From the NCBI RefSeq assembly GCF_003584105.1, contig NZ_QXFO01000028.1:179282-243281 (forward strand): 64,000 nucleotides of DNA, written 5' to 3'. Both the position numbers and the translations under genes were made by a program. The notes under the pieces were generated by a model. That model was not told the DNA's origin. It saw only the letters and a list, made by a program, of their open reading frames with translations, and ran no database searches. Positions 1 to 7,024 of this stretch are shown here, one piece after another (positions within the stretch are counted from its first letter, which is position 1; every line of letters begins with the position of its first letter). The DNA is from Flagellimonas taeanensis (GTDB lineage Bacteria; Bacteroidota; Bacteroidia; Flavobacteriales; Flavobacteriaceae).

Positions 1-780
1 TCCAATAAAAATACAGGCTGGTTTGCCGACTTTTTCAATCGGAACAATCCTATCGATTTTGACCGCAGCCATGTGCAGATCGATTATGAGGTGCATCTCC
101 CCGCAAAGGCAGGGTTAAAGATCACCAACCGTTTTGGGGATGTGGTCCTGGAAAATTGTAACGGCCCCTTAACTGCTCTGATAGAGCATGGCGATCTATG
201 GATCGGGGAAAATTTGAACAAGGCAAACATTGTCTTGAAGTACGGAAAACTTAGGGCAAAAGACCTGAACTATGCCGATTTAGATCTAAAGAACGGCGAA
301 CTGGACATGGAAAATTCCAAGAGTCTGCGCCTGCGCAGTGATGGGACGGATATCAACATCCACTCAGTGGGTTCATTGGAAATCTATTCCAACAAGGACA
401 ATATTTCGGTGAACGAGGCGGGCACTTTGTACGGGAGCATGGAATTCACCACCTTCAAATTGGACCGATTGGCAAAAGAAGTGGATATGAAGATGAAGAT
501 TGTGGATTTTCAGGTATATGGCATCACCAACCCATCAGCAGAAATATCGATAGAGCAAGAATCTGCGGATATCACGCTGTCGGTCGCTAATTTTTCCCAT
601 CGTTTCACAGCTACTTTGGAGGAAGGGATGGTTCGCTTGCCCAAGTCCTTTGAGAACGTCAATTCGGAAATGTTGGACAAGGGACGTAGGCTTCGAAAGA
701 TTGAAGCTACCTATGGATCGGAGAAAAAAGGAAGTATTAGTATACATGGACAAAAAGGAATTGTAACACTGAACGATTAA
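1..780 (+). CDS. DUF4097/GIN-like beta-helix protein, 5' end outside window
   Basis: The reading frame is open from base 1, so the gene starts upstream and only its C-terminal part (259 residues) is here. The visible part is made of short alternating polar and hydrophobic strands rich in Asn, Asp, Gly and Leu (for example ANIVLKYGKLRAKDLNYADL). This is the look of DUF4097 or GIN-domain proteins, which fold as right-handed beta-helices in the envelope of Bacteroidota. No catalytic motif is visible. A barrel protein and a GIN lipoprotein follow on the same strand. The function is unknown and the family call rests on fold-like sequence texture only. An internal GTG at 73 could be mistaken for a start, but coding texture continues upstream of it. 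Confidence 0.6.
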   Translation, partial: SNKNTGWFADFFNRNNPIDFDRSHVQIDYEVHLPAKAGLKITNRFGDVVLENCNGPLTALIEHGDLWIGENLNKANIVLKYGKLRAKDLNYADLDLKNGELDMENSKSLRLRSDGTDINIHSVGSLEIYSNKDNISVNEAGTLYGSMEFTTFKLDRLAKEVDMKMKIVDFQVYGITNPSAEISIEQESADITLSVANFSHRFTATLEEGMVRLPKSFENVNSEMLDKGRRLRKIEATYGSEKKGSISIHGQKGIVTLND

Positions 781-795
781 AAAATACTCATTGGT

Positions 796-823
796 GCAAC
801 CTTTTTGCAATTACATTGTCTTT
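796..823 (+). promoter_or_regulatory. Possible ECF-sigma type promoter
   Basis: GCAAC at 796-800 followed by a T-run and GTC at 818-820 resembles promoters read by extracytoplasmic-function sigma factors of Bacteroidota, and it lies just ahead of the barrel gene. No TAnnTTTG element is present here. This is pattern resemblance only. Confidence 0.25.
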
Positions 824-849
824 AGAAAAAAAATCAATCAAAAAATCGC

Positions 850-1521
850 ATGCACATGATCAATCAAAAAACGACATTGTCCTTATTTTTTCTGTTCTTG
901 GGCTTACTGGCCTTTGCCCAAGACGATGATGGCGAGTATATCACTTTCAACGACCGCAAAAATGTGGTGCACGGGGTCTATCTGGGCCTCTCCACCTATT
1001 TTGGTGAAATTGAGGGAGAGAACACCTACATCGGAGGGTTGAAAGTGGCCTATGTGGCCAACCGACAGTTTGAGGTCGGTTTCATGGCCAATATTCTCTA
1101 TTCCGAACAGAACATTTTCAATCCACGAACTATCAACAATGATGATATAGTTGCCGTATATGGCGGATTGCATTTGGAACCCATTCTTTTTGGAAAGTCA
1201 AGGGTGAGTCTATCATTTCCGCTATTGATCGGTGGTGGTGGCATGGGCTATGTGGACCATGACGCCGTGCGAAGGGATGAAAATGTGGACCTTGACGATG
1301 ATGATATCGATATCATATTCGTATTGGAACCAGGTATGAATGTTCTGTTCAATGTGTCCCGATATGTCCAATTGGAAGCAGGGGTGCGCTACAGAATGTC
1401 CAGTAAAATTGGCCTCGCACAAAGCCCCATAGAGCGGATCAATGGTTTTTCAGGAGGAATCGGGGTGAAATTAGGAGTTTTCAACATGGGGCGTAACCGA
1501 TATCGAAAACAACTGGACTGA
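850..1521 (+). CDS. Small outer-membrane beta-barrel protein
   Basis: A 223-residue protein with an N-terminal signal peptide (hydrophobic LSLFFLFLGLLAFAQ, cleavage probably after AFAQ). The body has amphipathic strands, Gly-rich turns, an acidic loop (NVDLDDDDID) and an aromatic/Gly C-terminal region, as in PorT/OmpA-like barrels of Bacteroidota. It probably sits in the outer membrane; its substrate or role is unknown. The start could be ATG 850 or ATG 856; the second gives a cleaner signal peptide. The stop codon overlaps the ATG of a 47-codon ORF by one base (TGATG). Confidence 0.65.
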   Translation: MHMINQKTTLSLFFLFLGLLAFAQDDDGEYITFNDRKNVVHGVYLGLSTYFGEIEGENTYIGGLKVAYVANRQFEVGFMANILYSEQNIFNPRTINNDDIVAVYGGLHLEPILFGKSRVSLSFPLLIGGGGMGYVDHDAVRRDENVDLDDDDIDIIFVLEPGMNVLFNVSRYVQLEAGVRYRMSSKIGLAQSPIERINGFSGGIGVKLGVFNMGRNRYRKQLD

Positions 1522-1664
1522 TGGGAAATTTCAATCGCTTCCACCATCCGATCAATACATTACGGGTCTATTCAAAGAACGAACAGGTATTTACCCAGAA
1601 TGAAAAGAAGGACTGGTCGGCCATTCCATTTCAATGGGTCTCTATCCCATTTATCAATCGTTAG
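1521..1664 (+). CDS. Possible 47-residue small protein coupled to the barrel gene
   Basis: An ATG overlaps the stop of the upstream barrel gene (TGATG) and opens a 47-codon frame ending in TAG. The peptide is basic and aromatic (it begins MGNFNRFHHP and ends VSIPFINR) with no signal peptide or membrane segment. The one-base stop/start overlap would allow translational coupling. No homologue is recognised, and the frame could be chance. It fills most of the gap before the GIN lipoprotein. Confidence 0.25.
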   Translation: MGNFNRFHHPINTLRVYSKNEQVFTQNEKKDWSAIPFQWVSIPFINR

Positions 1665-1709
1665 TATTTCTTTCATACATTTTATTACATCAATCAAAAA
1701 TCGAACAAA

Positions 1710-2432
1710 ATGAAAACACGAATCAGTGCTTTACTGCTCATTGGGCTATTGACCTTTTTTTCTTCCTGTGACTATGACACTATCCATGCCCATGGCGAGG
1801 TGACCTCTGTGTACCATGACATAGAGGGATATACTAGGTTGAGGATTTCCGATGCATTCCAAGTTTATGTCCATTTTTCCGAGGTTGAGGAAGAAATCCG
1901 TATTGCGGCCAATGACAATCTACATGAAAAAATTGTGGTCGAAAAAGACGGGGACGAATTGGTCATCCGGTTGAAAAGCCATACTTCAATAAAAGGCAAG
2001 GCCGTTATGAACGCGTATATTACCACCACAAATCTTTCCGCGTTTCGTCTTGGCGGGGCGTCCAGATTGACCTTGGAAAATGTATGGGATGTGCAGGACG
2101 GTAAAATTGGGGTTTCCGGCGCCTCTGATTTCAAAGGGGAGGTGGTTGCTGACCGATTGGAGGTGGACCTTGATGGGGCTTCGTCCATCGATGTGACCGG
2201 AAGCATTTCATTTTTGGATGCTGAGCTTTCCGGAAGCAGCGATTTACTGGATTTTGGTCTGGACATTTCCAATTTGGACATTGACCTTTCGGGTGCCAGT
2301 ACCGCATTTCTCTCCGTGGAAGAAACCATTAGGGTGAAGGCCTCCGGTGCCAGTACACTGAACTACAAGGGAGATGCCACCATACTGAAAAGTGAGCTGT
2401 CCGGGTCTTCCCATATCACCAAAAAAGATTGA
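1710..2432 (+). CDS. GIN-domain (DUF2807) lipoprotein
   Basis: A 240-residue lipoprotein with signal peptide and lipobox ending FSSC (Cys 20). The rest matches the putative auto-transporter adhesin, head GIN domain (DUF2807). It has a globular head (about residues 28-110), then a repeated beta-helix tail in which SGAS/SGSS/GGAS motifs recur every 20 or so residues (GGASRL, SGASDF, DGASSI, SGSSDL, SGASTA, SGASTL, SGSSHI). Such proteins are anchored in the envelope and their ligands are unknown. The bases just before the start (ATCAATCAAAAATCG) closely repeat those before the barrel gene at 850. The gene converges on hisIE with a 13-base gap and no clear terminator. Confidence 0.82.
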   Translation: MKTRISALLLIGLLTFFSSCDYDTIHAHGEVTSVYHDIEGYTRLRISDAFQVYVHFSEVEEEIRIAANDNLHEKIVVEKDGDELVIRLKSHTSIKGKAVMNAYITTTNLSAFRLGGASRLTLENVWDVQDGKIGVSGASDFKGEVVADRLEVDLDGASSIDVTGSISFLDAELSGSSDLLDFGLDISNLDIDLSGASTAFLSVEETIRVKASGASTLNYKGDATILKSELSGSSHITKKD

Positions 2433-2445
2433 ATCGCTGGCCTGG

Positions 2446-3042
2446 TCAGTGTCTCTTCTCCAAGATATTGACCACGTCGTCGAGTTTGAAGTTTTTGGCC
2501 TTCAGCAAGATCAGATAGTGGAACAATAGATCTGCACTTTCGTTCAGGAAAAGGTCGTCGTTGGTGTCCTTGGCCTCAATCACGGTTTCCACGGCTTCCT
2601 CCCCTACTTTTTGGGCTATTTTGTTGATGCCTTTTCGGAACAATGATGCCACGTAGCTATCTGGATTGTCGGGGTCATTTTTTCGGGATTCAATAATATT
2701 TTCCAAGGTTGATAAAAAGCCGTACCCTTGGGCATTCTCCTCGGCCCAACAGGTATCGGTGCCTTTATGGCAGGTGGGTCCAACGGGATCCACAGTAACC
2801 AAAAGGGTGTCGTTATCACAATCCACTTTTATATCGACCAGATTCAGGAAATTTCCACTCTCTTCACCCTTGGTCCAAAGCCGTTGTTTGGAACGACTGA
2901 AAAAGGTCACTTTTCCCGTTTTCTGGGTAGTATCGAATGCTTCTTGGTTCATATAGCCCAGCATGAGCACATTCTTGGTCTTCGCATCTTGAATGATGGC
3001 AGGTACAAGACCTTCTGGATTTTTGGTAAAGTCAATTTTCAT
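2446..3042 (-). CDS. hisIE: Bifunctional phosphoribosyl-AMP cyclohydrolase / phosphoribosyl-ATP pyrophosphatase
   Basis: This fused enzyme carries out steps 2 and 3 of histidine synthesis in the cytosol. The N-terminal HisI part has the metal and zinc ligands DCDNDTLL and TCHKGTDTCW. The C-terminal HisE part (from about residue 105) carries SYVASLFRKG and KVGEEAVETVIEAK, the MazG-like helical pyrophosphatase motif. The 198-residue length is normal for the fusion. The start is taken at ATG 3042 (MKIDFTKNPEGL); an in-frame extension upstream has no family similarity. It is the last gene of the his operon, 80 bases after hisF, and that gap carries a hairpin repeat. Confidence 0.96.
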   Translation of the reverse strand: MKIDFTKNPEGLVPAIIQDAKTKNVLMLGYMNQEAFDTTQKTGKVTFFSRSKQRLWTKGEESGNFLNLVDIKVDCDNDTLLVTVDPVGPTCHKGTDTCWAEENAQGYGFLSTLENIIESRKNDPDNPDSYVASLFRKGINKIAQKVGEEAVETVIEAKDTNDDLFLNESADLLFHYLILLKAKNFKLDDVVNILEKRH

Positions 3043-3079
3043 ACTATGGTTGTTTTTGAATCTATCATATCTTGACAAC

Positions 3080-3099
3080 TCCTTCGACTGCGCTCAGGA
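3080..3099. repeat. Hairpin repeat with CGACTGCGCTC core
   Basis: An imperfect hairpin between hisF and hisIE with outer arms TCCT and AGGA around the core CGACTGCGCTC. The same core lies in a second hairpin at 9218-9239 between hisD and hisC, with different outer arms. It looks like a dispersed intergenic repeat. Confidence 0.6.
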
Positions 3100-3122
3100 T
3101 GACAGTTTGATATGACAATCAA

Positions 3123-3878
3123 TTATATTCTAACAGGAATCCCTTCCTTTTTCAATTCGTTCTTTAGATCTTGTATTTCAATCTCCTTGAAATGGAACAC
3201 ACTAGCGGCCAAGGCAGCATCCGCTTTTCCTTCCACAAAGGTATCGGTAAAATGGGAAATGGTCCCGGCACCCCCTGATGCAATGATGGGAATATTCACC
3301 AAATCGGACAATTGCGCCAATGCCTCATTGGCAAACCCATTTTTGGTGCCATCGTGGTCCATGGAGGTGAACAAAATCTCTCCAGCTCCCCGCTCCTCCA
3401 CTTCTTTGGCCCAATCGAATAGATTGATTTCGGTTGGAACTTTACCGCCCACCAAATGTACTTTCCAAGTGCCGTCAATCTGTTTGGCATCGATGGCGAC
3501 CACAATGCATTGCGAACCAAATTTAGCCACCAATTCGTTGATGAGTTCAGGTCTTTTTACCGCTGATGAGTTGATGGAGACCTTATCGGCGCCATTCTTC
3601 AATAAAATGTCCACATCTTCCACGGAAGAGATGCCGCCACCTACCGTGAACGGAATGTTGATGGTTTCCGCCACATGATAGACCAGTTCTGCCAAAGTCT
3701 TACGTTTTTCCTCTGTGGCCGAAATATCCAAAAAGACGAGTTCGTCCGCCCCTTCTTGGGCATAAATGGCAGCTAGTTCCACAGGATCTCCGGCATCACG
3801 AAGGTCCACAAAATTGACACCTTTCACGGTGCGTCCGTCTTTGATGTCTAAACAAGGAATAATACGTTTTGTAAGCAT
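3123..3878 (-). CDS. hisF: Imidazole glycerol phosphate synthase, cyclase subunit HisF
   Basis: The cyclase subunit turns PRFAR plus ammonia from HisH into imidazole glycerol phosphate and AICAR. The 251-residue TIM barrel has the canonical start ([19 protein letters not shown]) with catalytic Asp 11, and the second catalytic Asp lies in [11 protein letters not shown]. Phosphate-binding glycines are in VGGGIS and ASGGAG. Its glutaminase partner hisH lies upstream in the same operon. The gene is separated from hisA and DinB by a cassette of about 400 bases holding a GIY-YIG gene and hairpin repeats. Confidence 0.97.
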   Translation of the reverse strand: MLTKRIIPCLDIKDGRTVKGVNFVDLRDAGDPVELAAIYAQEGADELVFLDISATEEKRKTLAELVYHVAETINIPFTVGGGISSVEDVDILLKNGADKVSINSSAVKRPELINELVAKFGSQCIVVAIDAKQIDGTWKVHLVGGKVPTEINLFDWAKEVEERGAGEILFTSMDHDGTKNGFANEALAQLSDLVNIPIIASGGAGTISHFTDTFVEGKADAALAASVFHFKEIEIQDLKNELKKEGIPVRI

Positions 3879-3938
3879 TTTTCTTTTCTATAATCCAGAG
3901 TTATCACAATGGTTTTCCTACGTTGACTTTATATGTAA

Positions 3939-3967
3939 TGAGATGCCGAAACAAGTTCGGCATGACG
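3939..3967 (+). repeat. REP-like hairpin, copy 1
   Basis: TGAG, then arm ATGCCGAA (3943-3950), loop ACAAG, arm TTCGGCAT (3956-3963), then GACG. The arms pair perfectly over 8 bp. It faces copy 2 at 3999-4027, which is the same element in inverse orientation with a different stem. Confidence 0.85.
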
Positions 3968-3998
3968 TTTTCTTCGAAAACTATCTTTGAATGTCAAT

Positions 3999-4027
3999 CG
4001 TCACCCTGAACTTGTTTCAGGGTCTCA
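3999..4027 (-). repeat. REP-like hairpin, copy 2 (inverted, compensatory stem)
   Basis: Read on the minus strand: TGAG, arm ACCCTGAA, loop ACAAG, arm TTCAGGGT, GACG. Compared with copy 1 the flanks, the loop and the GAA/TTC next to it are identical, while the outer stem bases differ on both sides so that pairing is kept. It begins two bases after the stop codon of the GIY-YIG gene. Confidence 0.85.
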
Positions 4028-4029
4028 CT

Positions 4030-4308
4030 TTAGTAATCCAATGTTCGTAATGTTGGATTTTGTTCTTTAATCAAATTAATTTTCCAATCGCGATGCCAGT
4101 TCTTCAATTGTTTTTCCCTTGCAATTGCTTGATCGATATCCGAGAAAACTTCAAAATACACCAAATCTGTCAGATTGTACTTTTTAGTAAACTTTGAACC
4201 ACTTCCTTCTTGGTGTTCCACTACCCTATTGGCTAAATTTGAAGTCACCCCAATATAAAATGTTGTTCTGTACGTATTGGTCATGATGTAAACAAAACTT
4301 TGTTCCAT
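4030..4308 (-). CDS. Small GIY-YIG domain nuclease
   Basis: A 92-residue single-domain GIY-YIG protein. The motif appears as VYI (residues 6-8) and YIG (18-20). Behind it come an Arg on the next helix, EHQEGSGSKFTKKY, and the family signature IAREKQLKNWHRDWK near the C-terminus. Standalone members of this group (UPF0213-like) are predicted DNA endonucleases; the natural target is unknown. The start is taken at ATG 4308. A further in-frame ATG at 4338 lies inside the hairpin repeat, so its ten extra residues would be encoded by repeat DNA. Hairpins lie within ten bases upstream of the start and two bases downstream of the stop, which suggests a cassette inserted into the his operon. Confidence 0.85.
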   Translation of the reverse strand: MEQSFVYIMTNTYRTTFYIGVTSNLANRVVEHQEGSGSKFTKKYNLTDLVYFEVFSDIDQAIAREKQLKNWHRDWKINLIKEQNPTLRTLDY

Positions 4309-4317
4309 TCCTATGCG

Positions 4318-4342
4318 ATGCCGAAACAAGCTCGGCATGACG
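4318..4342 (+). repeat. REP-like hairpin, copy 3
   Basis: Arm ATGCCGA (4318-4324), a loop with AACAAG, arm TCGGCAT (4332-4338), then GACG up to 4342. It is almost identical to copy 1. Relative to the GIY-YIG gene it is the mirror image of copy 2, so the gene sits between inverted copies. Its GACG end directly abuts the TAA stop codon of the DinB gene at 4343. Confidence 0.85.
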
Positions 4343-4858
4343 TTATTGGTTCTTCACATTCAAATCCACCCCATCATAAAAGCCCAAATCGGTGTTTTCC
4401 AACAGTTTGGTCCAAAGGGCAATCTGCCCCGTGTGGTAGGACAGGTGTTCCGTCACATGGATGATGTTTCCCACCCCGGAAAAATTAAATCCCTGTACGG
4501 AACGTTTCCGGAGCAATTCCTGTAATGGAGCCTCATAAAAAGTCCTTTTCGCCTCTTCCACGGTCTCACTGAGTTTTTTGAACAATTCCTCTTTAGTATA
4601 TCCGGAGGCGGTGGAAAATTCTTCATCCCGCTTGCGGTTGTCCTCTTCATTTTTGATGGAAGCTATCCCGTATTGGGTAATATTGCCACATAAATGCAGT
4701 ATCAAATTTCCAATGCTGTTGCTGGACTCGTTCGGTTTTTTCCAAATTTTGTCCTCGGGCAATTTATCGAGACAGATTTTGATCATGCGAAGGCTTTCGT
4801 TCATACGGTACCCCGCATTCCAAACCAATTCTTCCCGAAGTTGTTGTTCTTTATCCAT
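4343..4858 (-). CDS. DinB-family protein
   Basis: A 171-residue four-helix bundle protein of the DinB/DUF1572 type. The three metal-binding histidines fit in [21 protein letters not shown] and the nearby helix. DinB-fold enzymes include thiol-dependent transferases (bacillithiol, mycothiol), but the substrate cannot be read from the sequence. The start is ATG 4858; a TTG two codons upstream is less likely. It overlaps the 3' end of hisA by 8 bases, so it is translated with the his operon. No histidine-related role is known to me. Confidence 0.8.
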   Translation of the reverse strand: MDKEQQLREELVWNAGYRMNESLRMIKICLDKLPEDKIWKKPNESSNSIGNLILHLCGNITQYGIASIKNEEDNRKRDEEFSTASGYTKEELFKKLSETVEEAKRTFYEAPLQELLRKRSVQGFNFSGVGNIIHVTEHLSYHTGQIALWTKLLENTDLGFYDGVDLNVKNQ

Positions 4859-5582
4859 GTCCAAGAATGTATTGTTCCAATTGTTTCAAGCTGATTCTGT
4901 TTTCATAAATGGCCTTACCAATAATGGTGCCCTCACAGCCGATTTCGGCAAGCTTGGGAAGTTCATCGTAGGTAGAAATGCCTCCACTGGCTACTAATTT
5001 CAATCCCGTTGCGGTTTGGGCCAGAATTTTTCGGTATAGATCGAAAGAAGGTCCTTGCAACATCCCATCTTTGCTGATATCGGTACAAATGACATATTGA
5101 ATGCCTTCTTTTTGATAAGATTGTATAAAAGGTACTAGATCCTGCTCGGATTCTTCCTGCCAACCTGAAACTGCCACTTTTTCACTGTTGGCATCGGCTC
5201 CCAAAATAATTTTATCGGAACCATAGGTCTCCAGCCAACCCAAGAAAGTTTCTTTTTCCTTCACCGCAATACTGCCCCCAGTGATTTGGGAAGCACCACT
5301 CTCAAAGGCAATTTTTAAGTCTTCGTTCGATTTTAGACCTCCGCCAAAATCAATTTTAAGGCTAGTTTGGGAAGCAATGGTTTCCAAAACTCTGTGGTTG
5401 ACAATGTGCTTGGATTTAGCCCCATCCAAATCTACCAAATGAAGGTGTTTGATGCCATGCGCTTCAAACTGTTTGGCAACTTCCAACGGATTTTCATTAT
5501 AGACTTTTTTAGTGCCGTAATCCCCTTTGGAAAGACGGACACATTTCCCCTCGATAATGTCTATGGCTGGAATCAATCTCAT
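4851..5582 (-). CDS. hisA: ProFAR isomerase HisA
   Basis: This enzyme (1-(5-phosphoribosyl)-5-[(5-phosphoribosylamino)methylideneamino]imidazole-4-carboxamide isomerase) performs step 4 of histidine synthesis. The 243-residue TIM barrel begins [20 protein letters not shown] with catalytic Asp 8, and the second Asp is in [10 protein letters not shown]. Phosphate-binding loops are DFGGGLK and ASGGIS. The gene lies 3 bases after an acetyltransferase gene and overlaps the following DinB gene. Confidence 0.97.
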   Translation of the reverse strand: MRLIPAIDIIEGKCVRLSKGDYGTKKVYNENPLEVAKQFEAHGIKHLHLVDLDGAKSKHIVNHRVLETIASQTSLKIDFGGGLKSNEDLKIAFESGASQITGGSIAVKEKETFLGWLETYGSDKIILGADANSEKVAVSGWQEESEQDLVPFIQSYQKEGIQYVICTDISKDGMLQGPSFDLYRKILAQTATGLKLVASGGISTYDELPKLAEIGCEGTIIGKAIYENRISLKQLEQYILGHG

Positions 5583-5585
5583 ACG

Positions 5586-6002
5586 TTAATCATATTTGGC
5601 GCGGTCGATGGCCAACCACATTTCCGAATTTCCTACTCTTTCAAAACCAAACGCCTCATATAACGTGTGGGCATCCTTGGTTTTAAGGGCCACCGTTTTT
5701 ACAGTTTGCACATCCGGTCTGTCCATGATGTGCTTGATCAGCATTTTGCCCAATCCCCGACCTTTGTAGGGGTCAAAGATTACCACATCCATCAGGTAGG
5801 CGAATACCACGGAATCGGTCAATAATCTGGCAAAACCTATCTGCTCGTCATCGGAGTTGAAAAGTCCAAAGCAAATGCTGTTGTCAATGGTTCGCTTGGT
5901 TTCTTCCGGGCTTCTGTACCCACCCCAGTAGGTGCCCTTGATTTCTTTATGGACTTTTTCGATGTCCAATTTTTGTTTGTCTTCAGAAATGTAAAATTCC
6001 AT
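5586..6002 (-). CDS. GNAT-family N-acetyltransferase (between hisH and hisA)
   Basis: A 138-residue GNAT protein. The acetyl-CoA binding motif A is visible as VVIFDPYKGRGLGKMLIKHI (Q/RxxGxG/A pattern), followed by a C-terminal TLYEAFGFERVG strand-helix typical of the fold. The substrate is unknown. It abuts hisH (the two genes touch without a gap) and ends 3 bases before hisA, so it is co-translated with the pathway. A second, different GNAT lies between hisG and hisD. Confidence 0.85.
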   Translation of the reverse strand: MEFYISEDKQKLDIEKVHKEIKGTYWGGYRSPEETKRTIDNSICFGLFNSDDEQIGFARLLTDSVVFAYLMDVVIFDPYKGRGLGKMLIKHIMDRPDVQTVKTVALKTKDAHTLYEAFGFERVGNSEMWLAIDRAKYD

Positions 6003-6587
6003 CTAAATAACCGTTAGAAAATTATTCAAAATAGTGCTGCCTATATCGCTGCTCTTTTCAGGATGAAACTGTACCCCGTAGAAGTTTTCTTTTTGAAGGG
6101 CCGCACTGTATTCCAATCCATATTCAGAACTGGCAATGGTTTCCTGGCCCAATGGGGCATAAAAACTGTGCACCAAATAGATATAGGACTTATCGGGAAT
6201 TCCTTTGAACAAATCCGTTTTTAAATCTGTTATTTGGTTCCAACCGATTTGTGGCACTTTCACTTGGTTGGAAAATTTCTTCACATCAAGATCAAAAATG
6301 CCAAGCCCCTCTGTGTTTCCTTCCTCGGAGGAACGGCACATGAGCTGCATGCCCAGACAAATGCCCAAAACGGGTTGTTTTAATGTTGGGATGATGGTAT
6401 CCAATCCACTTGACCTCAATTTGGCCATGGCCGAACTGGCCTCTCCCACTCCTGGAAAAATCACCTTGTCCGCTTCTTGGATTTCCTTGGCATCATGGGA
6501 CAGTAGAGCATCATATCCCAACCGTTTAATGGCAAAGATGATGCTTTGGATGTTTCCAGCGCCATAATCAATGATCACTATCTTCAT
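6003..6587 (-). CDS. hisH: Imidazole glycerol phosphate synthase, glutaminase subunit HisH
   Basis: Class I glutamine amidotransferase that feeds ammonia to HisF. The catalytic triad is in view: Cys in LGICLGMQLM, and His and Glu in VQFHPEKS. The 194-residue length is normal. The start is ATG 6587 (MKIVIIDYGAGN); a TTG three codons upstream is unlikely. The gene sits directly after a small inserted cassette with a four-helix protein, which separates it from hisB. Confidence 0.97.
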   Translation of the reverse strand: MKIVIIDYGAGNIQSIIFAIKRLGYDALLSHDAKEIQEADKVIFPGVGEASSAMAKLRSSGLDTIIPTLKQPVLGICLGMQLMCRSSEEGNTEGLGIFDLDVKKFSNQVKVPQIGWNQITDLKTDLFKGIPDKSYIYLVHSFYAPLGQETIASSEYGLEYSAALQKENFYGVQFHPEKSSDIGSTILNNFLTVI

Positions 6588-6604
6588 AAAGAACAAAGTT
6601 TGAT

Positions 6605-6620
6605 GTACGAAGTACGAAGT
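6605..6620 (+). repeat. Tandem TACGAAG terminal repeat, left end of four-helix cassette
   Basis: GTACGAAGTACGAAGT is two copies of a TACGAAG unit just downstream of the four-helix gene. An inverted relative sits at 6995-7020 on the gene's other side. Confidence 0.6.
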
Positions 6621-6635
6621 TGTTTACCTATACTA

Positions 6636-6989
6636 TTACTTACCATTGGTTCTTGCTGTTTTTATGGAAGAAACTATGATGGCCAAAATTTCACTTGCCT
6701 CTGAATGAAGTGATTTGATTTCAGCAATTTGATTTTCACTTACTTCAGCCAATAGTTCCAAGAAGTACATGCTTTCATCTATTTCTTCCTCAACTATTTT
6801 GAGCTTGTTGATGAAATCCGCCCTTGATTTTGCCCGTTGGGAAGCCCTATAATTTGCACCAACGGAACTGGAACACCTGATCAATTGATTCACGTAGGCA
6901 TTAAATTCCCTGGACTTTGGAAAATTTGAACATAATTTCCAAACATCAATGGCAAAATTTTTAGTTCTATCTTTTAAGTCCTTCTTCAA
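6636..6989 (-). CDS. Four-helix bundle protein of the 23S rRNA intervening-sequence family
   Basis: A 117-residue all-helical protein of the family first seen in intervening sequences of 23S rRNA genes, which also includes the diversity-generating retroelement factor Avd. Typical features are LIRCSSSVGANYRASQRAKS, the central basic helix with SRADFINKLKIVEEE, and a final Leu/Glu-rich helix. Family members are thought to bind nucleic acid; no catalytic activity is known. The first codon is a TTG at 6989, since no ATG is in frame (an ATG at 7020 is out of frame), so translation may be weak. No reverse transcriptase or template repeat is nearby, so this is not a retroelement. Inverted AAGTACGAA-type repeats flank the gene inside the his operon. 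Confidence 0.82.
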   Translation of the reverse strand: MKKDLKDRTKNFAIDVWKLCSNFPKSREFNAYVNQLIRCSSSVGANYRASQRAKSRADFINKLKIVEEEIDESMYFLELLAEVSENQIAEIKSLHSEASEILAIIVSSIKTARTNGK

Positions 6990-6994
6990 TGGCT

Positions 6995-7020
6995 TTCGTA
7001 CTTTTAATTTCGTACTTCAT
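6995..7020 (-). repeat. Inverted AAGTACGAA repeat, right end of four-helix cassette
   Basis: Read on the minus strand this stretch holds AAGTACGAA, a short ATTAA spacer, and AAGTACGAA again. With the repeat at 6605-6620 it brackets the four-helix gene in inverted orientation. hisB ends five bases beyond it. Confidence 0.6.
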
Positions 7021-7024
7021 ATTT

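Noticed and set aside
1865..2329. 154-codon minus-strand frame opposite the GIN lipoprotein
   Set aside because: Ser/Arg/Pro-rich text caused by the complement of the SGAS repeats; the plus frame has a signal peptide and family motifs.
1980..2430. Repeated SGAS-type motifs as a DNA tandem repeat
   Set aside because: The motif recurs in protein but the codons differ, so it reflects beta-helix structure, not a DNA repeat.
6636..6989. Diversity-generating retroelement (Avd plus reverse transcriptase)
   Set aside because: The four-helix protein is related to Avd, but no reverse transcriptase, template repeat or variable target is nearby.
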